A model generated the notes under the pieces. That model was not told where the DNA came from. It saw only the letters and a list, made by a program, of their open reading frames with translations, and made no database searches. A DNA stretch of 64,000 nucleotides from Paramecium tetraurelia (lineage: Eukaryota > Ciliophora > Oligohymenophorea > Peniculida > Parameciidae), in contig NW_001799133.1 of the NCBI RefSeq assembly GCF_000165425.1, positions 391,406 through 455,405 on the forward strand, read 5' to 3'. Below, one piece after another: positions 1-11,611 of this stretch; positions within the stretch are counted from its first letter, which is position 1, and each line of letters begins with the position of its first letter. Both the position numbers and the translations under genes were made by a program.

Positions 1-9
1 TTTTTATTA

Positions 10-71
<62 letters not shown>

Positions 72-84
72 GTTATTATTATTA
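1..84 (-). repeat. (TAA)n microsatellite coding for poly-Gln
   Basis: On the plus strand this looks like a TTA/TTG trinucleotide repeat. On the minus strand it lies in frame inside the NEK kinase gene and reads as TAA/CAA codons, all glutamine in the Paramecium code, giving about 28 Gln in a row. Occasional CAA interruptions break the tract. It continues beyond the window edge. Confidence 0.85.
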
Positions 85-1203
85 TGGTTGTTGCTATTGC
101 AATGATGATTATGATTAACTACTATTTTATTTACTTAATAGATTAGGGGGTGGTCTAAGATTATCTTCATCAATTAGCTTTAAATCCGACAATTTAGCTA
201 AGCAATTTATTTTCTATAATTGTTTTATATTATAATTTACTTATTTATGCAAAATAGTATGAGCAAATTCGACCTTTTATTAACTTTCGGTCAGGAACTC
301 TTTCATTCTTGCGCTTATTATTGGCATTTCTGAAAGTAATTAAAATTTGTTTTACTTAATATTTAATTTATATTTGGTCTTTTTGATGGTTATGTTTGTA
401 ATAATGTTTTGACCAAATTATTCATTTCTTTGGAATATGTGCTTGGAATTTGTACGAATTGTCCTTTAATAATTTTTAAGGCTAAGAAATGCAAACTATC
501 TGCAGTAAAAGGTGGTTTCAAAGCACACAATTCATACAAAATTGCCCCTAGAGACCAAATGTCGCTCTACATTTATTGATATTATTTACCGCCTAAGAGT
601 AAGGCTTTGATTCAATTATCTCTGGAGACAAATAATAAGGAGTTCCTACTTAAGTCTTTGCTTTTTCTAAAGTGTTTCCTAAAATCTTTGCAATACCAAA
701 ATCTCCTAGCTTTACTCTATTTGCTCTATTCAAAAATATATTTTATCCTTTCAAGTCTCTGTGAATAATTTTCCTATCGTGAACATGTTTCAGTGCCAAA
801 CAAATTTATGTGAACCAATCCAGTATTTATGATTCTGTAAAGGGTTTACCTTATTAGCTTTTGACTTTCTTATCTAAGTCACCACCTAGCCATAAAATTA
901 TTTATTACCATCAGCATATTCCATTACAATACATAATTTACCTTACTTAGTTGCGAATACATCTTTAAATTTAACTATATTTGGATGATCTAAACATTAT
1001 AGTATTTTAGCTTCTTTAATTGTTTCTTCCTTTTCTTTTTAGGGCATTGAACTGATATCTATTTATTTCTTAACCCAATAAGTCCTAAGAATAAAATAAA
1101 TGTAGTACCCATCTCGAATATCCTCTACTAATAGTGCTTTACCAAAAGCGCCCTCTCCAAGCACTTTAATCTTTCGAAAAGAATCATAGTCAGGTGCAGC
1201 CAT
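1..1203 (-). CDS. NEK-family protein kinase, 3' end beyond the window
   Basis: Ser/Thr kinase of the NIMA-related (NEK) group, a family often tied to cilia and cell cycle. Read on the minus strand from ATG at 1203, with five introns of 23-27 nt removed (first at 1085-1108), it shows the Gly loop LGEGAFGKALLV, the VKKQID lysine region, catalytic HRDLKGQN, DFG, and the activation segment GTPYYLSPE, followed by DIWSLGAILYEL. About 360 codons are visible. After the domain comes KMPIISARMKEFL, a typical NEK tail start, then a Ser/Gln-rich stretch and a poly-Gln run that leaves the window at base 1. It starts about 460 bases downstream of the next kinase gene on the same strand. Seen: kinase motifs. 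Inferred: NEK assignment from the catalytic-domain pattern. Confidence 0.9.
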
Positions 1204-1660
1204 ATTTGATTTTTATTTAATAATATAAATTGCAATAACTTATATATCTAACTGTTAGAAAACATTTGAATTTAGTTTAATTTATAAATATTAAACTTAG
1301 TTGTCATTTAATCATAGAGATTTTTGTTTTAAAGATATTGTGTTGATCTAATTTATAAAAGAATTGATAATTTTTTATTATATTTAGATATAATTTTATT
1401 AATGAATTATACATAGTTGTTATGCTTTAGCACCACATCAAGTATATTTAATGATGTAATTGTTATTCTAATAGTTTTCTGAATTTCTATAGCAAAATAT
1501 TAAAATCTAATATAAAATCAATATTGCACTTATATTTTAATGTTAATTTATTTCGAATATTAAGCTATAAATAGATCCTTAGTGAACATAGTTTTGAATA
1601 ATTAAAAGAAGAGAATAAATGTTTAAATTTAATTGATATGTGTATTATTGCAAAAATGAA
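1204..1660. other. AT-rich intergenic, no gene seen
   Basis: Spacer between two minus-strand kinase genes. I found no open frame with coding character on either strand and no RNA gene signature. Confidence 0.6.
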
Positions 1661-3275
1661 TCAAATATCTTAAAGTAAATTCAATATTTATTAAGGTGAA
1701 TATCTTTATTTAGGATTGATAGCTAACATTCCTTTTAATAATTAAGTTAATAAAGGAGTAACTTGAATACCAGAATAATTTTATTCTCGCAATACAAATT
1801 CTAGATTAGTCAGTATCTTAATTTATTTTTCAACGATTTTACTAAAACTCCGACCAGAAACAGCAAAGAGACCTTAAGCCATGACTTTCTGACCCTTATA
1901 ATTGATTACTTATGTATCATAACTCATCCATAAAGGCAGTCCTGATATGATTTCCAAGACAACACATCCTAATCCCCATATGTCTATAACCCACGACTTA
2001 TCATAATTGACAAGGGATTCAATTAACTGATTATCGTAAGACATCTTGTTCTCTCTAAGTATGAAAGTTAGCATCTCTGGGGACATATACTCAGGGGTTG
2101 CCATTGAAAACTTTTCAAAGACTTCAGCAAATTTGAAAGATGAACCATAGTCTATTATTTTAAATTCGACATCTTATGATCCATAAGAGATAAGAATGTT
2201 TTCACTTTTAATATCACTATGGACCCAACCAGTTTTGACTAACAATTCTAAAGTTTAGGTGATTCTTTTGATAAACTTGAATAAAAAGACAGGAAACTAC
2301 TTAAAGAGCAAACTTAATTTCTATGGAATTAACTACCATGTATTCTTATTATACCTTATAACTATTATTGAGGGATTCAAAGTCATACAATTAAGTTCCC
2401 AATGAATATCCACAAACTTCATACATTATAAATACATCGTGAGGATCAATAACATAATCTAGCATCTTGCATAAGTATTTAATCCCTTCATTTTACTAAA
2501 ATTAACTCCTTATTTAACCTCCTTTGTTAAAAAACTAAGTGCAAAATGCTAATTCTTTGAAATGAGTTTCATGTTTAGATTTCCTTGGGATCTATTTAAC
2601 AGCACACAAAGCACCTCCCTTCTATTCTTTAGCTAACCAAATCAATGAAAAACCTCCTCTTCCCAATAGTTTCTCCCTTTGAAATCCAAAAGGGAACCTA
2701 TTTCCAAATTTATCCCATTCTTCTATCGTTAACTCAAATTATTAAACAAACGACTTGGCATCAACTATTTGATTCTTATTGACCCCAATAGACTAAAATA
2801 GAGATTACTGTTGCTATCTTTGTTGTTATTATTATTGTTGTATAGAATACGATCTTTATTTTTGACTTGTATATAAGGATTGTCTATTTTAATTATTAGG
2901 AGATTAATTGTAATCTCCGATACTATTATTTCTTTTAGTCGATATAGATCTTTTTGTTTATGCCTAGCTTTTTTGAGTTAGTTAAATTAATTTCAATTGA
3001 TTTGGGAATTCATTCTCTGAATCTGATTATTGTTGAGTCAACATCCTGTTTGTTCTGTTACCCAATAATCCTTTGTTAATTTTCCACTTATTTGTATATA
3101 CACTTTGATCTATCTTATTTAAAGGAGAATAATTTAAAGAAATCTAAACTTGATAATAGTTACTTACTTGCTTTGTGTTTCGTGTGTCATCTACTTCAGT
3201 TTAGATATTAAGTTTCTATCTGCAATACAGTTATTTTAACTAGAGCTGCTGTTGCTATTTTAAACTCTTCTTCAT
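1661..3275 (-). CDS. Divergent Ser/Thr protein kinase with Gln-rich N-terminus
   Basis: About 522 aa after removing two introns (22 and 24 nt). The first 160 or so residues are Ser/Asn/Gln-rich with a QQQQQQQRQQQQ run. The kinase domain follows: LLGRGGFSLIWLAKE (Gly loop), ALCAVKQIP (Lys), HSDIKSENIL (catalytic loop, with Ser replacing the Arg of HRD), DYG instead of DFG, and ATPEYMSPEM (activation end), then DIWGLGCVVLEI. Lys, Asp and Asn catalytic residues are present, so it is probably active. The missing Arg of HRD suggests it is not controlled by classical activation-loop phosphorylation. ATG at 3275 is the only start in frame before AT-rich DNA. Substrate unknown. Confidence 0.88.
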
Positions 3276-4031
3276 TTGTTTTTACTAATTTATAGATGAT
3301 TATATTTATAAATATATCAAATCATTGGTAATTCTTATCTCTAAAATAAATATATACAAGAATCATTAATTGAAACAATCATAGAAAACTCAGTTTAAGG
3401 TTAACAAATTTGAGTATATTAATCTATTTATTTTAAAATCAACTGAATGAAAGTTATATAGACTTTATCGATCCTCCTACTTCACCAACCATCAATACTC
3501 CAGTAATTTAGTTTTCAATTTTTGAATGTTGATCTTCCTTTGATATTGTTGCTTAGATTAAGTATAAAATATAGGTTTTCGTTTTTTAGCAACCCAAATT
3601 TCGCTATTTTTATTCAAAAAGATTTGGTGAATTTATACTTTCCTCTGCTTCTAAAACTACAAAATATTTTGATATTTCTTTTACTTTTTTGTTTTTGTAT
3701 TTTTATTAAACTTAAAGGTCTTTTTAAGATAGTAAAAATAATTGATAATTAAAATTATGACTTTATTTGTAATAATAATAAATTCATTTTTTAGAATGTT
3801 ATTAAAGTGAAATAATATTCAATTGGATTATCTTAATTTAAGATCAACAATAGGTTATATTACTCTATTTAAGTTAGATCAAATTTTTAACTGATTTCAT
3901 ATCTTTAAATCATATTTCTGAATATATCTTTGTCAACTATTTAGATATTTAATTCATCTAGTAGTTGAATTTGATGGGAGAATCTAATATTTGCAATTTT
4001 TAAATTGATTAGATATTTTTCATATAATATA
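3276..4031. other. AT-rich intergenic
   Basis: Between two minus-strand genes. A 76-codon open stretch on the plus strand (3522-3752) consists of hydrophobic AT-rich codons without motif. I regard it as chance. Confidence 0.55.
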
Positions 4032-5506
4032 TCATTATAAATGTTTTTTTAGACCAGTCTACTCAATTTAATTTAAGAACTCTTATTTTAATGAGAGTCC
4101 AATTTAGCCAATATCATTTTCTGATCCATTGTATAATATACAATTATCAAACACCAACATGATATCATGATAGAATTCTTTACAATTTTTATATTGATTT
4201 GCATTTAATTTTTGCTATTTAGTATTATATATTGTTAAATACCTTAACAGTTCCAAAATCCATGGGTCTTTTAACAATGTCATAGTAATCATTGATGCCA
4301 TACTTTTTCTCGTCCACAGGATTATGAAATAATTGTGCTCCTTTTGCTTTCCATAATATTTACAACACCTTTTTAGCTACTTTTTCCCAAATATCATCAT
4401 CTTTCATAGAGTTCAAAACATTGTCATCTATTAATTCGTCTGCATTAATTATTAGATTAGCTATTTATGGGTATTACTATTAAAATTTAGAAAATTCTGA
4501 GGATGTAATCTCTTGAAGATTACCATATTCATCAGTAAACATTAATTTATATGCTTACTTAGGCAAATCCTTATTTTTCTTCTTCTATTATTTAGGTTGT
4601 TCTCCTCTGCTATTCTCATTATTGTAATTAGAATTTTGTTTAAAATCATCTTTATTTTTTCCAAAATATGAATTGAACAGTTCCATCACTTCCTTCCTCT
4701 AAAATCTCTTGGCAAAGAATTAGGCTGTCTTTTTGTGTTGATCTTGATGATTTGGATTGCAACCATTCTATATAGTCTAAGATCTTACATCAATTAGAAT
4801 TTTACAGATTTCAGCATTCCCTTCTCTGGCTGAATAGAATAATGCTGTTTGATTTGAGAGGGTATCCACTAAATTGACATTGGCTCCAACTTTAACAAGT
4901 CTATTCAAATACATGAGAAGTACCTTGTGACAATATCTACTTTATTGTCCCTGGCTGCATAAAATAAAGGAGTTTATCCATATTAATCTTGATCATTTAT
5001 GTTGACTGCATTCTAAGACAATACGAAATCAAGCAATTTCAGTTTACCATCTCTGCATATGTAAAATAATATTGACTATTTTAACGAATCCTTGAAATTT
5101 AAATTAACTCGAAAATCTGTCAATAGAGACAGAAATTTCAACGCCAACCCTTCATTATCAAATTACACTACGATATAGGAGCAAATCTATTTGCTCTGCT
5201 AATCAACTACATTCACCAAATCCATATCCTTGTTTTATTCTAATAATATTCGTACACTCTTTTACATAGAAAATTCACCGCTTTATCATATTCTTATCCT
5301 TTTAAAAGGGTTTTGAATTCCTCATAAATTTATTGCTGTGATTCTTAAGTAAATTTTTGCTGATTCTAATTTTGATCTACTTGTTAGGGTATGGGTTATG
5401 GAATTTGAGTTGGGAATCTGTAAGTGGGGATGTTTTGAACCACGATACTACGCATAAACTAACTTTAAGCTATATACTTAATTACTTTTACTTATTTCAT
5501 CATCAT
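4032..5506 (-). CDS. Ankyrin-repeat plus bromodomain protein
   Basis: About 458 aa with four introns (26, 23, 21, 28 nt). The N-terminal third is Gln/Pro-rich. The middle carries ankyrin-type repeats: INDQDQYGQTPLFYAARDN, VGANVNLVDTLSNQTALFY, NGCNPNHQDQHKKTA. The C-terminal 110 residues form a bromodomain, with FHNPVDEKKYGINDYYDIV (ZA loop), KRPMDFGTVK, and LVFDNCILYNG, where the YN asparagine that contacts acetyl-lysine is kept. Role by family: reading acetylated histones at chromatin. An ankyrin-then-bromodomain order is known in the apicomplexan BDP1 protein, so this may be the ciliate counterpart (inference). The start is the ATG triplet run at 5506, directly after an in-frame TGA. Confidence 0.88.
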
Positions 5507-5840
5507 TCACTTTGGATAACACATTATTTATTTGCATATCATTGTAATTAATAGACTACAACATGGATTTCAAATCAGCCCTAGTTATTTTCCCATTTTT
5601 TTAGAATTGTTAAAATAAAGCATCATAAGGTTAGTAATACATGTATTGCGTATTCATATATAATAAAAATTATAATTGACATAAAAATAGCATTTTCTGA
5701 GTCATATTTTAAAAATATGTCATGTATTTCTTTTCCGATCCAATTTATTCAGTAAATCACAATTTCCATATATAAACATACCCTTAATTTAGATTGTTAA
5801 TCAAAATTATAAATAGTAACTCTTTAAAATATTATCAATT
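5507..5840. other. AT-rich spacer, probable promoter of the ankyrin-bromodomain gene
   Basis: About 330 bases between the start of one minus-strand gene and the stop of the next upstream. No coding frame, repeat or RNA signature seen. Confidence 0.5.
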
Positions 5841-6377
5841 TCATTAGAGAGTGAATGATTTTTAGCTTGAATCCCATGGTTACAATCTATCTGAAGGATC
5901 TGGCTCAGGATTAGGTTCAGTATAGAGATCTTACTTTGGCAACGAATGACGATACTTCAACCTCTACGGTTTGCTATTTAGACAATGGAGTTTGGGAAGG
6001 AAACAATCTTTTACAGTTTCAATTTGTTTCCCCTAAATTTCATGAATAGAATTGCAGTATTTCTTAGGACTTTCTGGTTTATCCTTCAATTTTCGCTTAA
6101 CTATGTTGTCAATGTAGGACTGATAAACTGTATTTTTTTTGGGTATATTTGTGATCACAAAAGGAGAAGGACTGTCTTATTGGAAATTTGATCTCCTTGC
6201 AATCTTTGAGGGGAATACTTTGAGTTCAATATATTTTGATTGAGATGGTTGACTATTAACGCGATATGTGAAAATTGGAAAGACCTATCCTCTATTATTC
6301 TATTTTATTAGACCTTTCTTGACAAAGAATTGAAAACTGGGTTCTTAATAAAATGTTTGTTTTTCTTTTGATGCCAT
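5841..6377 (-). CDS. Hypothetical basic protein, 178 aa
   Basis: Uninterrupted frame from ATG (6377) to TGA with TAA/TAG as Gln. The protein is rich in Lys, Ser and Pro, for example KPESPKKY and TEPNPEPDPSDRLQPWDS near the C-terminus, with no membrane segment or motif I recognise. Codon use and density match its neighbours, so I consider it real. It is divergent from the ribosome recycling factor gene, with only 70 bases between starts, which suggests a shared promoter region. Confidence 0.7.
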
Positions 6378-6447
6378 AAAATTAACAAAAAGAAATTATT
6401 AATAACTTATGATAAAATTATTCGCAACAGCATTTCGACCTGTTATC
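6378..6447. promoter_or_regulatory. Short divergent intergenic region
   Basis: Seventy AT-rich bases separate the start codons of two genes transcribed away from each other. It must hold both 5' UTRs and any promoter elements. No specific motif is identifiable by eye. Confidence 0.4.
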
Positions 6448-7154
6448 ATGCAGTAACGTTGTTTTCAAAGATAATTTTAATATAATTTTGCGAAGATCAG
6501 CAAGAAGGATCAGGAAAGGATGGATAAAAAGCAAGAGAAATAAAATCTTGGACTTTCAAAAACTATTGATTTTACTTCCTATCAATCCAAGTTTGATCAA
6601 TATGCTCAGAAATTTTAAGAAGCTCTAAAGAAATTGTAAGTAGGTAAACTAACACCAGAAATGCTGGACAGAGTATCAATTTAAGCTTACGGTGAAAAAT
6701 TGCCCTTGTCTTCTCTGGCTTAGGCATCTCAAAAATCGTAAGGAGTCTTGATTCTAAATGTATTTGATGAATCTACATTGATGGATGTAATGAAGGTATG
6801 CATAATTTCATTCATAGGCTTTAGAAAATTCAGACCTTAATTTGTAAGTTAAGAAACAAGACAAACAAATAGTATGTCAATTAGCTTAAGGCAATACAAA
6901 GGAGAGCAGAATAATGGCAGTCAATAATTTGAAGAAATTAATGGAAGATGCTAAACAAAACCTTAGACAAATTAGACATGAATGCATAGATGATGTAAAC
7001 AATTATTTAACCCAAGTTAAAACCTTATAAAAAAGTCACATCCGAAGATACTATGAGACAGGCAGAGAAACAAATCTAAGATTTATTTGAAAAGTAAACA
7101 CAATCTTTGGATTCATTATATAAATCCAAAGAGAAAGAGTTATTGAATAATTGA
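6448..7154 (+). CDS. Ribosome recycling factor, probably mitochondrial
   Basis: About 220 aa after two 22-nt introns; the length closes exactly in frame. It releases ribosomes from mRNA after termination. Family marks: DRVSIQAYGEKLPLSSLAQ, QGVLILNVFDESTLMDVMKA, then RIMAVNNLKKLMEDAKQ and RQIRHECIDD in the helical core, ending in a long helix with EDTMRQAEKQIQDLFEK. I chose ATG 6448 over 6520 because the added residues MQQRCFQRQFQYNFAKISKK are basic and almost free of acidic residues, like a mitochondrial presequence. The second intron (after HECIDD) ends AAG, not TAG. Without it the C-terminal helix is out of frame. Confidence 0.88.
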
Positions 7155-7315
7155 TCATTTTCACATTATTTAAAATTTTATATATATATATAATACTCGA
7201 TTTGCAGCCATCAATAATGCATTCAATAATTTATATCATACTTTTTGTGAGTTGAAATGAATTCATTTATGCATCTCAAAATATCAATTAGAATATATAC
7301 AATAAAATAAATATT

Positions 7316-8259
7316 ATGTATTCTAAATAAACAACAATCTCAAAGTCGCAGAACTTAAAATCTAAGCTTTCTATTAAGGACACAATGTCGAATTCTCACT
7401 AAATTCATAGTCAACCCCAATCTTCTAAGGGCAAGGACCATCCAAAACAAGAAGTATATTTGTTTTAATTTAGAATAAATAAGATTGTAATCAGATGAAG
7501 AAGAAACTTTGCAACATTTTGGGGAAGAATAGTGAATCACATAAGATATTTAAAGTTTCGCCAACCAACTCGCTTAAGCAATAATATTTCGTCTCTGCTT
7601 CTTTGTAGCAAAAATCGAAGGGTTCTGTGTTAAAATACAATCATACAACTGATAATAATGATTCTCTCAAAACTCTCAAGTGCAACGCTTTGAAGTTACT
7701 CAAACCCAATAAACATAAAGACATTAACAAATATCACGAATTCTTATCGAATAACAATTTTGATATGCAAAAGCAATTTGGTAACTTTGTTCGATCTATT
7801 GATGAAATTTAAGCTGAGTAATTACCCATTTAAAATACTGAAAGAAGCAGTTTAATTGCACTTTTTGAAAAACTCAATGAAAAAGATTAAAAGTAAATTA
7901 AGCCAAAAAGATAAACTCTTCAACACTCAGAATCTTATTCATAAAAGCAATCTATTGAAGGCGAATTCATTGATTTAAGATTGAAGCAAAGAAACAAGTG
8001 CAATTTCTCTAATAATTCATCAGGACAATTAGTGAATCCAAATTCAACAACAACATAAATACATTAGAATCCAATAACATCAATTGAACAGAAAATTAAA
8101 ATCGATGAAAACTTATAAACAATTGTCGATAAAACTAAATAGATTTTATTAAAATATCAAGCAAAATTGAAATAAAATGACATTGAAAAGGATGTATTAA
8201 TATAAGAAATATAATATTGGAAATCTAAATACTTAAAATGTAAACAACAATAATTTTGA
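7316..8259 (+). CDS. Hypothetical Ser/Gln-rich protein with C-terminal coiled coil
   Basis: 307 aa, with one 20-nt intron at 7454-7473. ATG 7316 adds 23 natural-looking residues before the next ATG at 7385 and follows AT-rich DNA. The first 220 residues are Ser/Lys/Gln-rich and low complexity. The last 60 (for example SIEQKIKIDENLQTIVDKTK) look like an amphipathic coiled coil. No catalytic motif. It follows the recycling factor gene on the same strand after 160 bases. Function unknown. Confidence 0.72.
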
Positions 8260-8312
8260 TTTTTTATTTATATATTCAAATTTTGTAATATTATATAATA
8301 ACTTTTACTCAA

Positions 8313-8695
8313 ATGAATAATTACAACTCTGAAGACAAGAATCATGAACAACAGGAAGATGCTATGTCAGAAGAAGAAAGATAATTTGCTGAAGAATTAG
8401 ATTAGAAAATTTAGAATGCATAACAAAAATTGGATTAGTTAGGATTAATATAGAGCAGATTAAGTTGGTTGTAAGATACAATAAAGCAGAGACAAGAAGA
8501 GAATCCATTGACAGATGAGGAAAAGAAAGAGAAATTTTAATAATTGGCAGATAAAGCAATCGATATACCTAGAATGTTGATATAATTTTAGTGATATCAA
8601 ATTATTATTCTTATTAAACAAATGATAGGAAGAAACTAGCAAGAGAATTAAGATCGCAATTATTGAATAAACCAAATAAAAAGGATCAAAATTGA
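8313..8695 (+). CDS. Small acidic coiled-coil protein
   Basis: The frame starts MNNYNSEDKNHEQQEDAMSE and runs as a charged coiled coil. A TGA at 8592 would end it at 93 aa. Removing a candidate 38-nt intron (8591-8628) instead yields 114 aa ending KKLARELRSQLLNKPNKK, which looks like genuine protein and closes in frame. A 38-nt intron is long for this genome, so the C-terminus is uncertain. Open frames on the opposite strand here are shadows. Confidence 0.6.
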
Positions 8696-8748
8696 GTGTT
8701 GTGTATAATTTAATTGTGAAATTAAAATATATTTTTTAAAATTCAATA

Positions 8749-10691
8749 ATGGATCAAAAATATCATGTTAATTGTACTTCCTTTCATCTCTTATCCAAAT
8801 ATTAAATAAGCATCGGAATTTTTGTATCATAGCTCATATCGATCGTGGAAAGTCTACTTTAGCAGATCGATTCCTAGAAATCACAGGGACAATTTAGCAA
8901 AGGGAAACATGAGTAATATTTGGATAAATTGGAAGTTTAAAAAGAAAGAGGAATTACTGTTAAAGCATAATCAGCAGATATGTTTTATAAGGTGGATGGA
9001 ATAGAGGTAATATTAGTGAAGAAAGTATCTGTATAATTTGATTGATACCCCTGGACATGTCGATTTTACATATGAAGTGTCACGTTAAATGGGAGCTTGT
9101 GAAGGCGCAATCATATTGATTGATGCAACTCAAGGAATCTAAGCGTAAATGCTATCTAATTATATTTTGGCTAAGAAGTAGAATTTAAAGATTATACCCG
9201 TTATCAATAAATAGATATGATATCTGCAAATACTGAGAGTGTTATAGAATAACTAGTTGAAAAATTCGATATGAATCCAAATGAGATATTTAAGGTATCT
9301 GCTAAGTAAGGAACTGGGGTTACAGAGTTGTTAAATAATATAGTTACATTGATACCTCCTCCTTAGGATCATAAAGAACTGAAATGTTTTTTGATTGACA
9401 GTTGGTATGTAAGAGACAAAGGAGTTGTGTTGTTGATATTAATGAAAGGAGGGTATTTAAAGAAAGGAGATTAGATATTATCCTGTGCATTCAAAAAGAA
9501 ATATGATGTTTTCGAAGTATTCAAGTTTATTAAATTAGGTAGGGCTTTAAAGTCCAGAGAATGTTCCTTAGGAGAGGTTGGAACCGGGTTAGGTAGGATA
9601 TGTGATGACGAATGTGAAGGCAGCAAATGAGGCCAGATTAGGAGATACATTTAGACATCCTCTATCTAAGACTTTGCCTGAAGCTGGTTTTGAGGAGGTA
9701 AAACCATTGGTCTATTGTGGAATTTATCCTGAAGACCCAGATGACTATGCTGAATTAAATAAATCAATATTCAAATTGGCATTGACTGATCCAGCTGTGA
9801 TAATTTAGAAGGAGAGTTCAGCAACATTAGGAAATGAATATCTTTGTGGTTTTCTAGGAGTTTTACATATGGATGTTTTCAGAGAGAGATTGGAGAATGA
9901 GTATAATTTGAGTGTCATCTTGATATCTACAAGTGTACCTTATAAAGCAATATTGAGGGATGGAAAAGAGGTAATGGTTGAGAATGCAATTTTGGCACCA
10001 GATGCAGCTGTCATCAAACATTATGAACAACCTATGGCTATTGCTACTATAATGTGTCCAGAAGAGTATAGTGCCACAATATTTTAATTGTGTGATGCTA
10101 GGAATGGTAGAATAGTAGATTAAGAGAAGTATGATAAATAAGATAGATACACTTTTAAATTCCCTTTGAATGAAATCATCTAGGATTTGTTTGATAAAAT
10201 AAAGAGTGCAACTAAAGGGTATGGGTCATTGGAATACGAATTCTGCGGATTTGAAAAAGCAAACATTGTTAAATTGTTAATGCATTTATGTATGATCCAG
10301 TGGATGCATTGTCATTTATGGTACCAGAAGAGAGAGCTCATTAATTGGGAAAGAAGATTTGTTAAAGATTGAAGGACAATATCCCTTAACATTTATTTGT
10401 TGTATCAATTTAAGCTAAGGTTGGTGGTAAAGTGATAGCAGCAGAGAAGATAGGGAGCACAGGGAAAAACGTTACTGCTAATGTTATGGAGGGGATTACA
10501 CCAGAAAGATGAAGTTATTGGATAGATAGAAAGAGGGCAAGAAGTGGATGAGAGAAGTTGGCAAAGTTACTGTTAGGAAAGATATTTTCATCAGTGTATT
10601 CAAAGATGATTTGAATTATTGTTGTATCATATTATCATAACTTTTGTCTGTTGTTCACAACCTATTTTATTAATAACCTCTAGGTATCTGA
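8749..10691 (+). pseudogene. GUF1: GUF1/LepA (EF4) GTPase copy with several frameshifts
   Basis: The protein, read piecewise, matches the mitochondrial back-translocating GTPase GUF1/LepA almost end to end: [102 protein letters not shown], and the C-terminal GKNVTA-YGGDYTRKMKLL. But it needs single-base changes of frame near 8814, 8906, 9211, 10277 and 10480. A true 22-nt intron lies before VGLQSPENV, and a 19-nt AAG-ending one is needed before YLYNLIDTPG. The usual DHGK is DRGK here. Without its own frame-matched stop it runs into the convergent stomatin gene. No in-frame TGA is otherwise present, so decay is recent, or these are assembly indels. Confidence 0.8.
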
Positions 10692-11498
10692 TTTACATAG
10701 CTGCTTTAGAACTTAGAAGTTCAGCAGCTTCTTTCATCAATTTGGCAGACTAAACATTTGATTCGGCGATTAAAATTTTGGCTTATGCAGCTCTTGAAAT
10801 TTAAATCAATGTCCATACCTAAGTTCCGTAGCTGCTTATGCTAATGCAGATTTAATTCTATCATCAATCTAAATATCTTTAATCATCATTAATTCTATAT
10901 CTATTCCCCAATCATCTACGTGATCATCAACAAACTGTTAAATATAATCTTAAATTTCAGTTCTTTTCTCTAAAACATCTTGTAAGGTATATGCACCAAT
11001 TACACATTTTATTGATGCCAATGTAATTTAAGAAACAGCCATTTGCATATCATAAATATAGAATATAGCCTTCTTTGGTTCCAACACTCTGTAATATACA
11101 GATGCATCAACTTATAAGAGAATATTGTCTTTTGTTATCACCTATTGTTTCTCACAGTCTATCATTTAAGTTCTACAATCAATTTTGATCAATTTATCAG
11201 TGCATGGATTAAAATACTATAAACCCGGAGGCACTAAGATATATTCTATTCCAATACTTGTTTTCACATACTTTCCAAATCTTAAGTAAACTCCTACATA
11301 CCCTTGTTCTATCTTTTTGTATGGATATTCTACAAAGGGATTGCATGGACAAATGGCTGAACAATTTCCACAACATTCTCCACAATTATAGATATAATTT
11401 TGATAAGATCCTCCTAAATTCAGGTTTTTTTCATTCTCAACTAACTGTTCCCGAGGATATCTCTACTGATCGCTTTTCTGGTTTGAATAGGGATTCAT
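10627..11498 (-). CDS. Stomatin/band-7 (SPFH) family membrane protein
   Basis: About 281 aa with one 26-nt intron ending AAG. Family marks: EQGYVGVYLRFGKYVKT, IEYILVPPGFQYFNPCTDKL, DNILLQVDASVYYRV, AVSQITLASIKCVIGAYTLQ, and the C-terminal helix AAELLSSKAAMQIRYLEVI typical of stomatins. The usual hydrophobic hairpin is replaced by a Cys-rich patch, NCGECCGNCSAICPCNPF at about residues 48-65, a likely palmitoylation site. Start at 11498. An upstream ATG at 11571 joined by a 19-nt intron would add 18 residues and also stays in frame. Stomatins scaffold membrane microdomains and gate channels. Confidence 0.88.
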
Positions 11499-11611
11499 TT
11501 TCTCTTTTTCGATTGCATCCGGATAAACTGTGGAAGCTTATTATAACTCAATTACTTTTAGCTATTTGCATTTAGTAATGAATTACTTAATATATTACTA
11601 TTATTAAAATC

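Noticed and set aside
8591-8628. Retained internal eliminated sequence (IES) in the small coiled-coil gene
   Set aside because: The segment is TA-flanked and of possible length, but its right end lacks the IES consensus. A long intron is the simpler reading.
8362-8675. Two minus-strand hydrophobic frames
   Set aside because: Shadows of the small coiled-coil gene on the plus strand.
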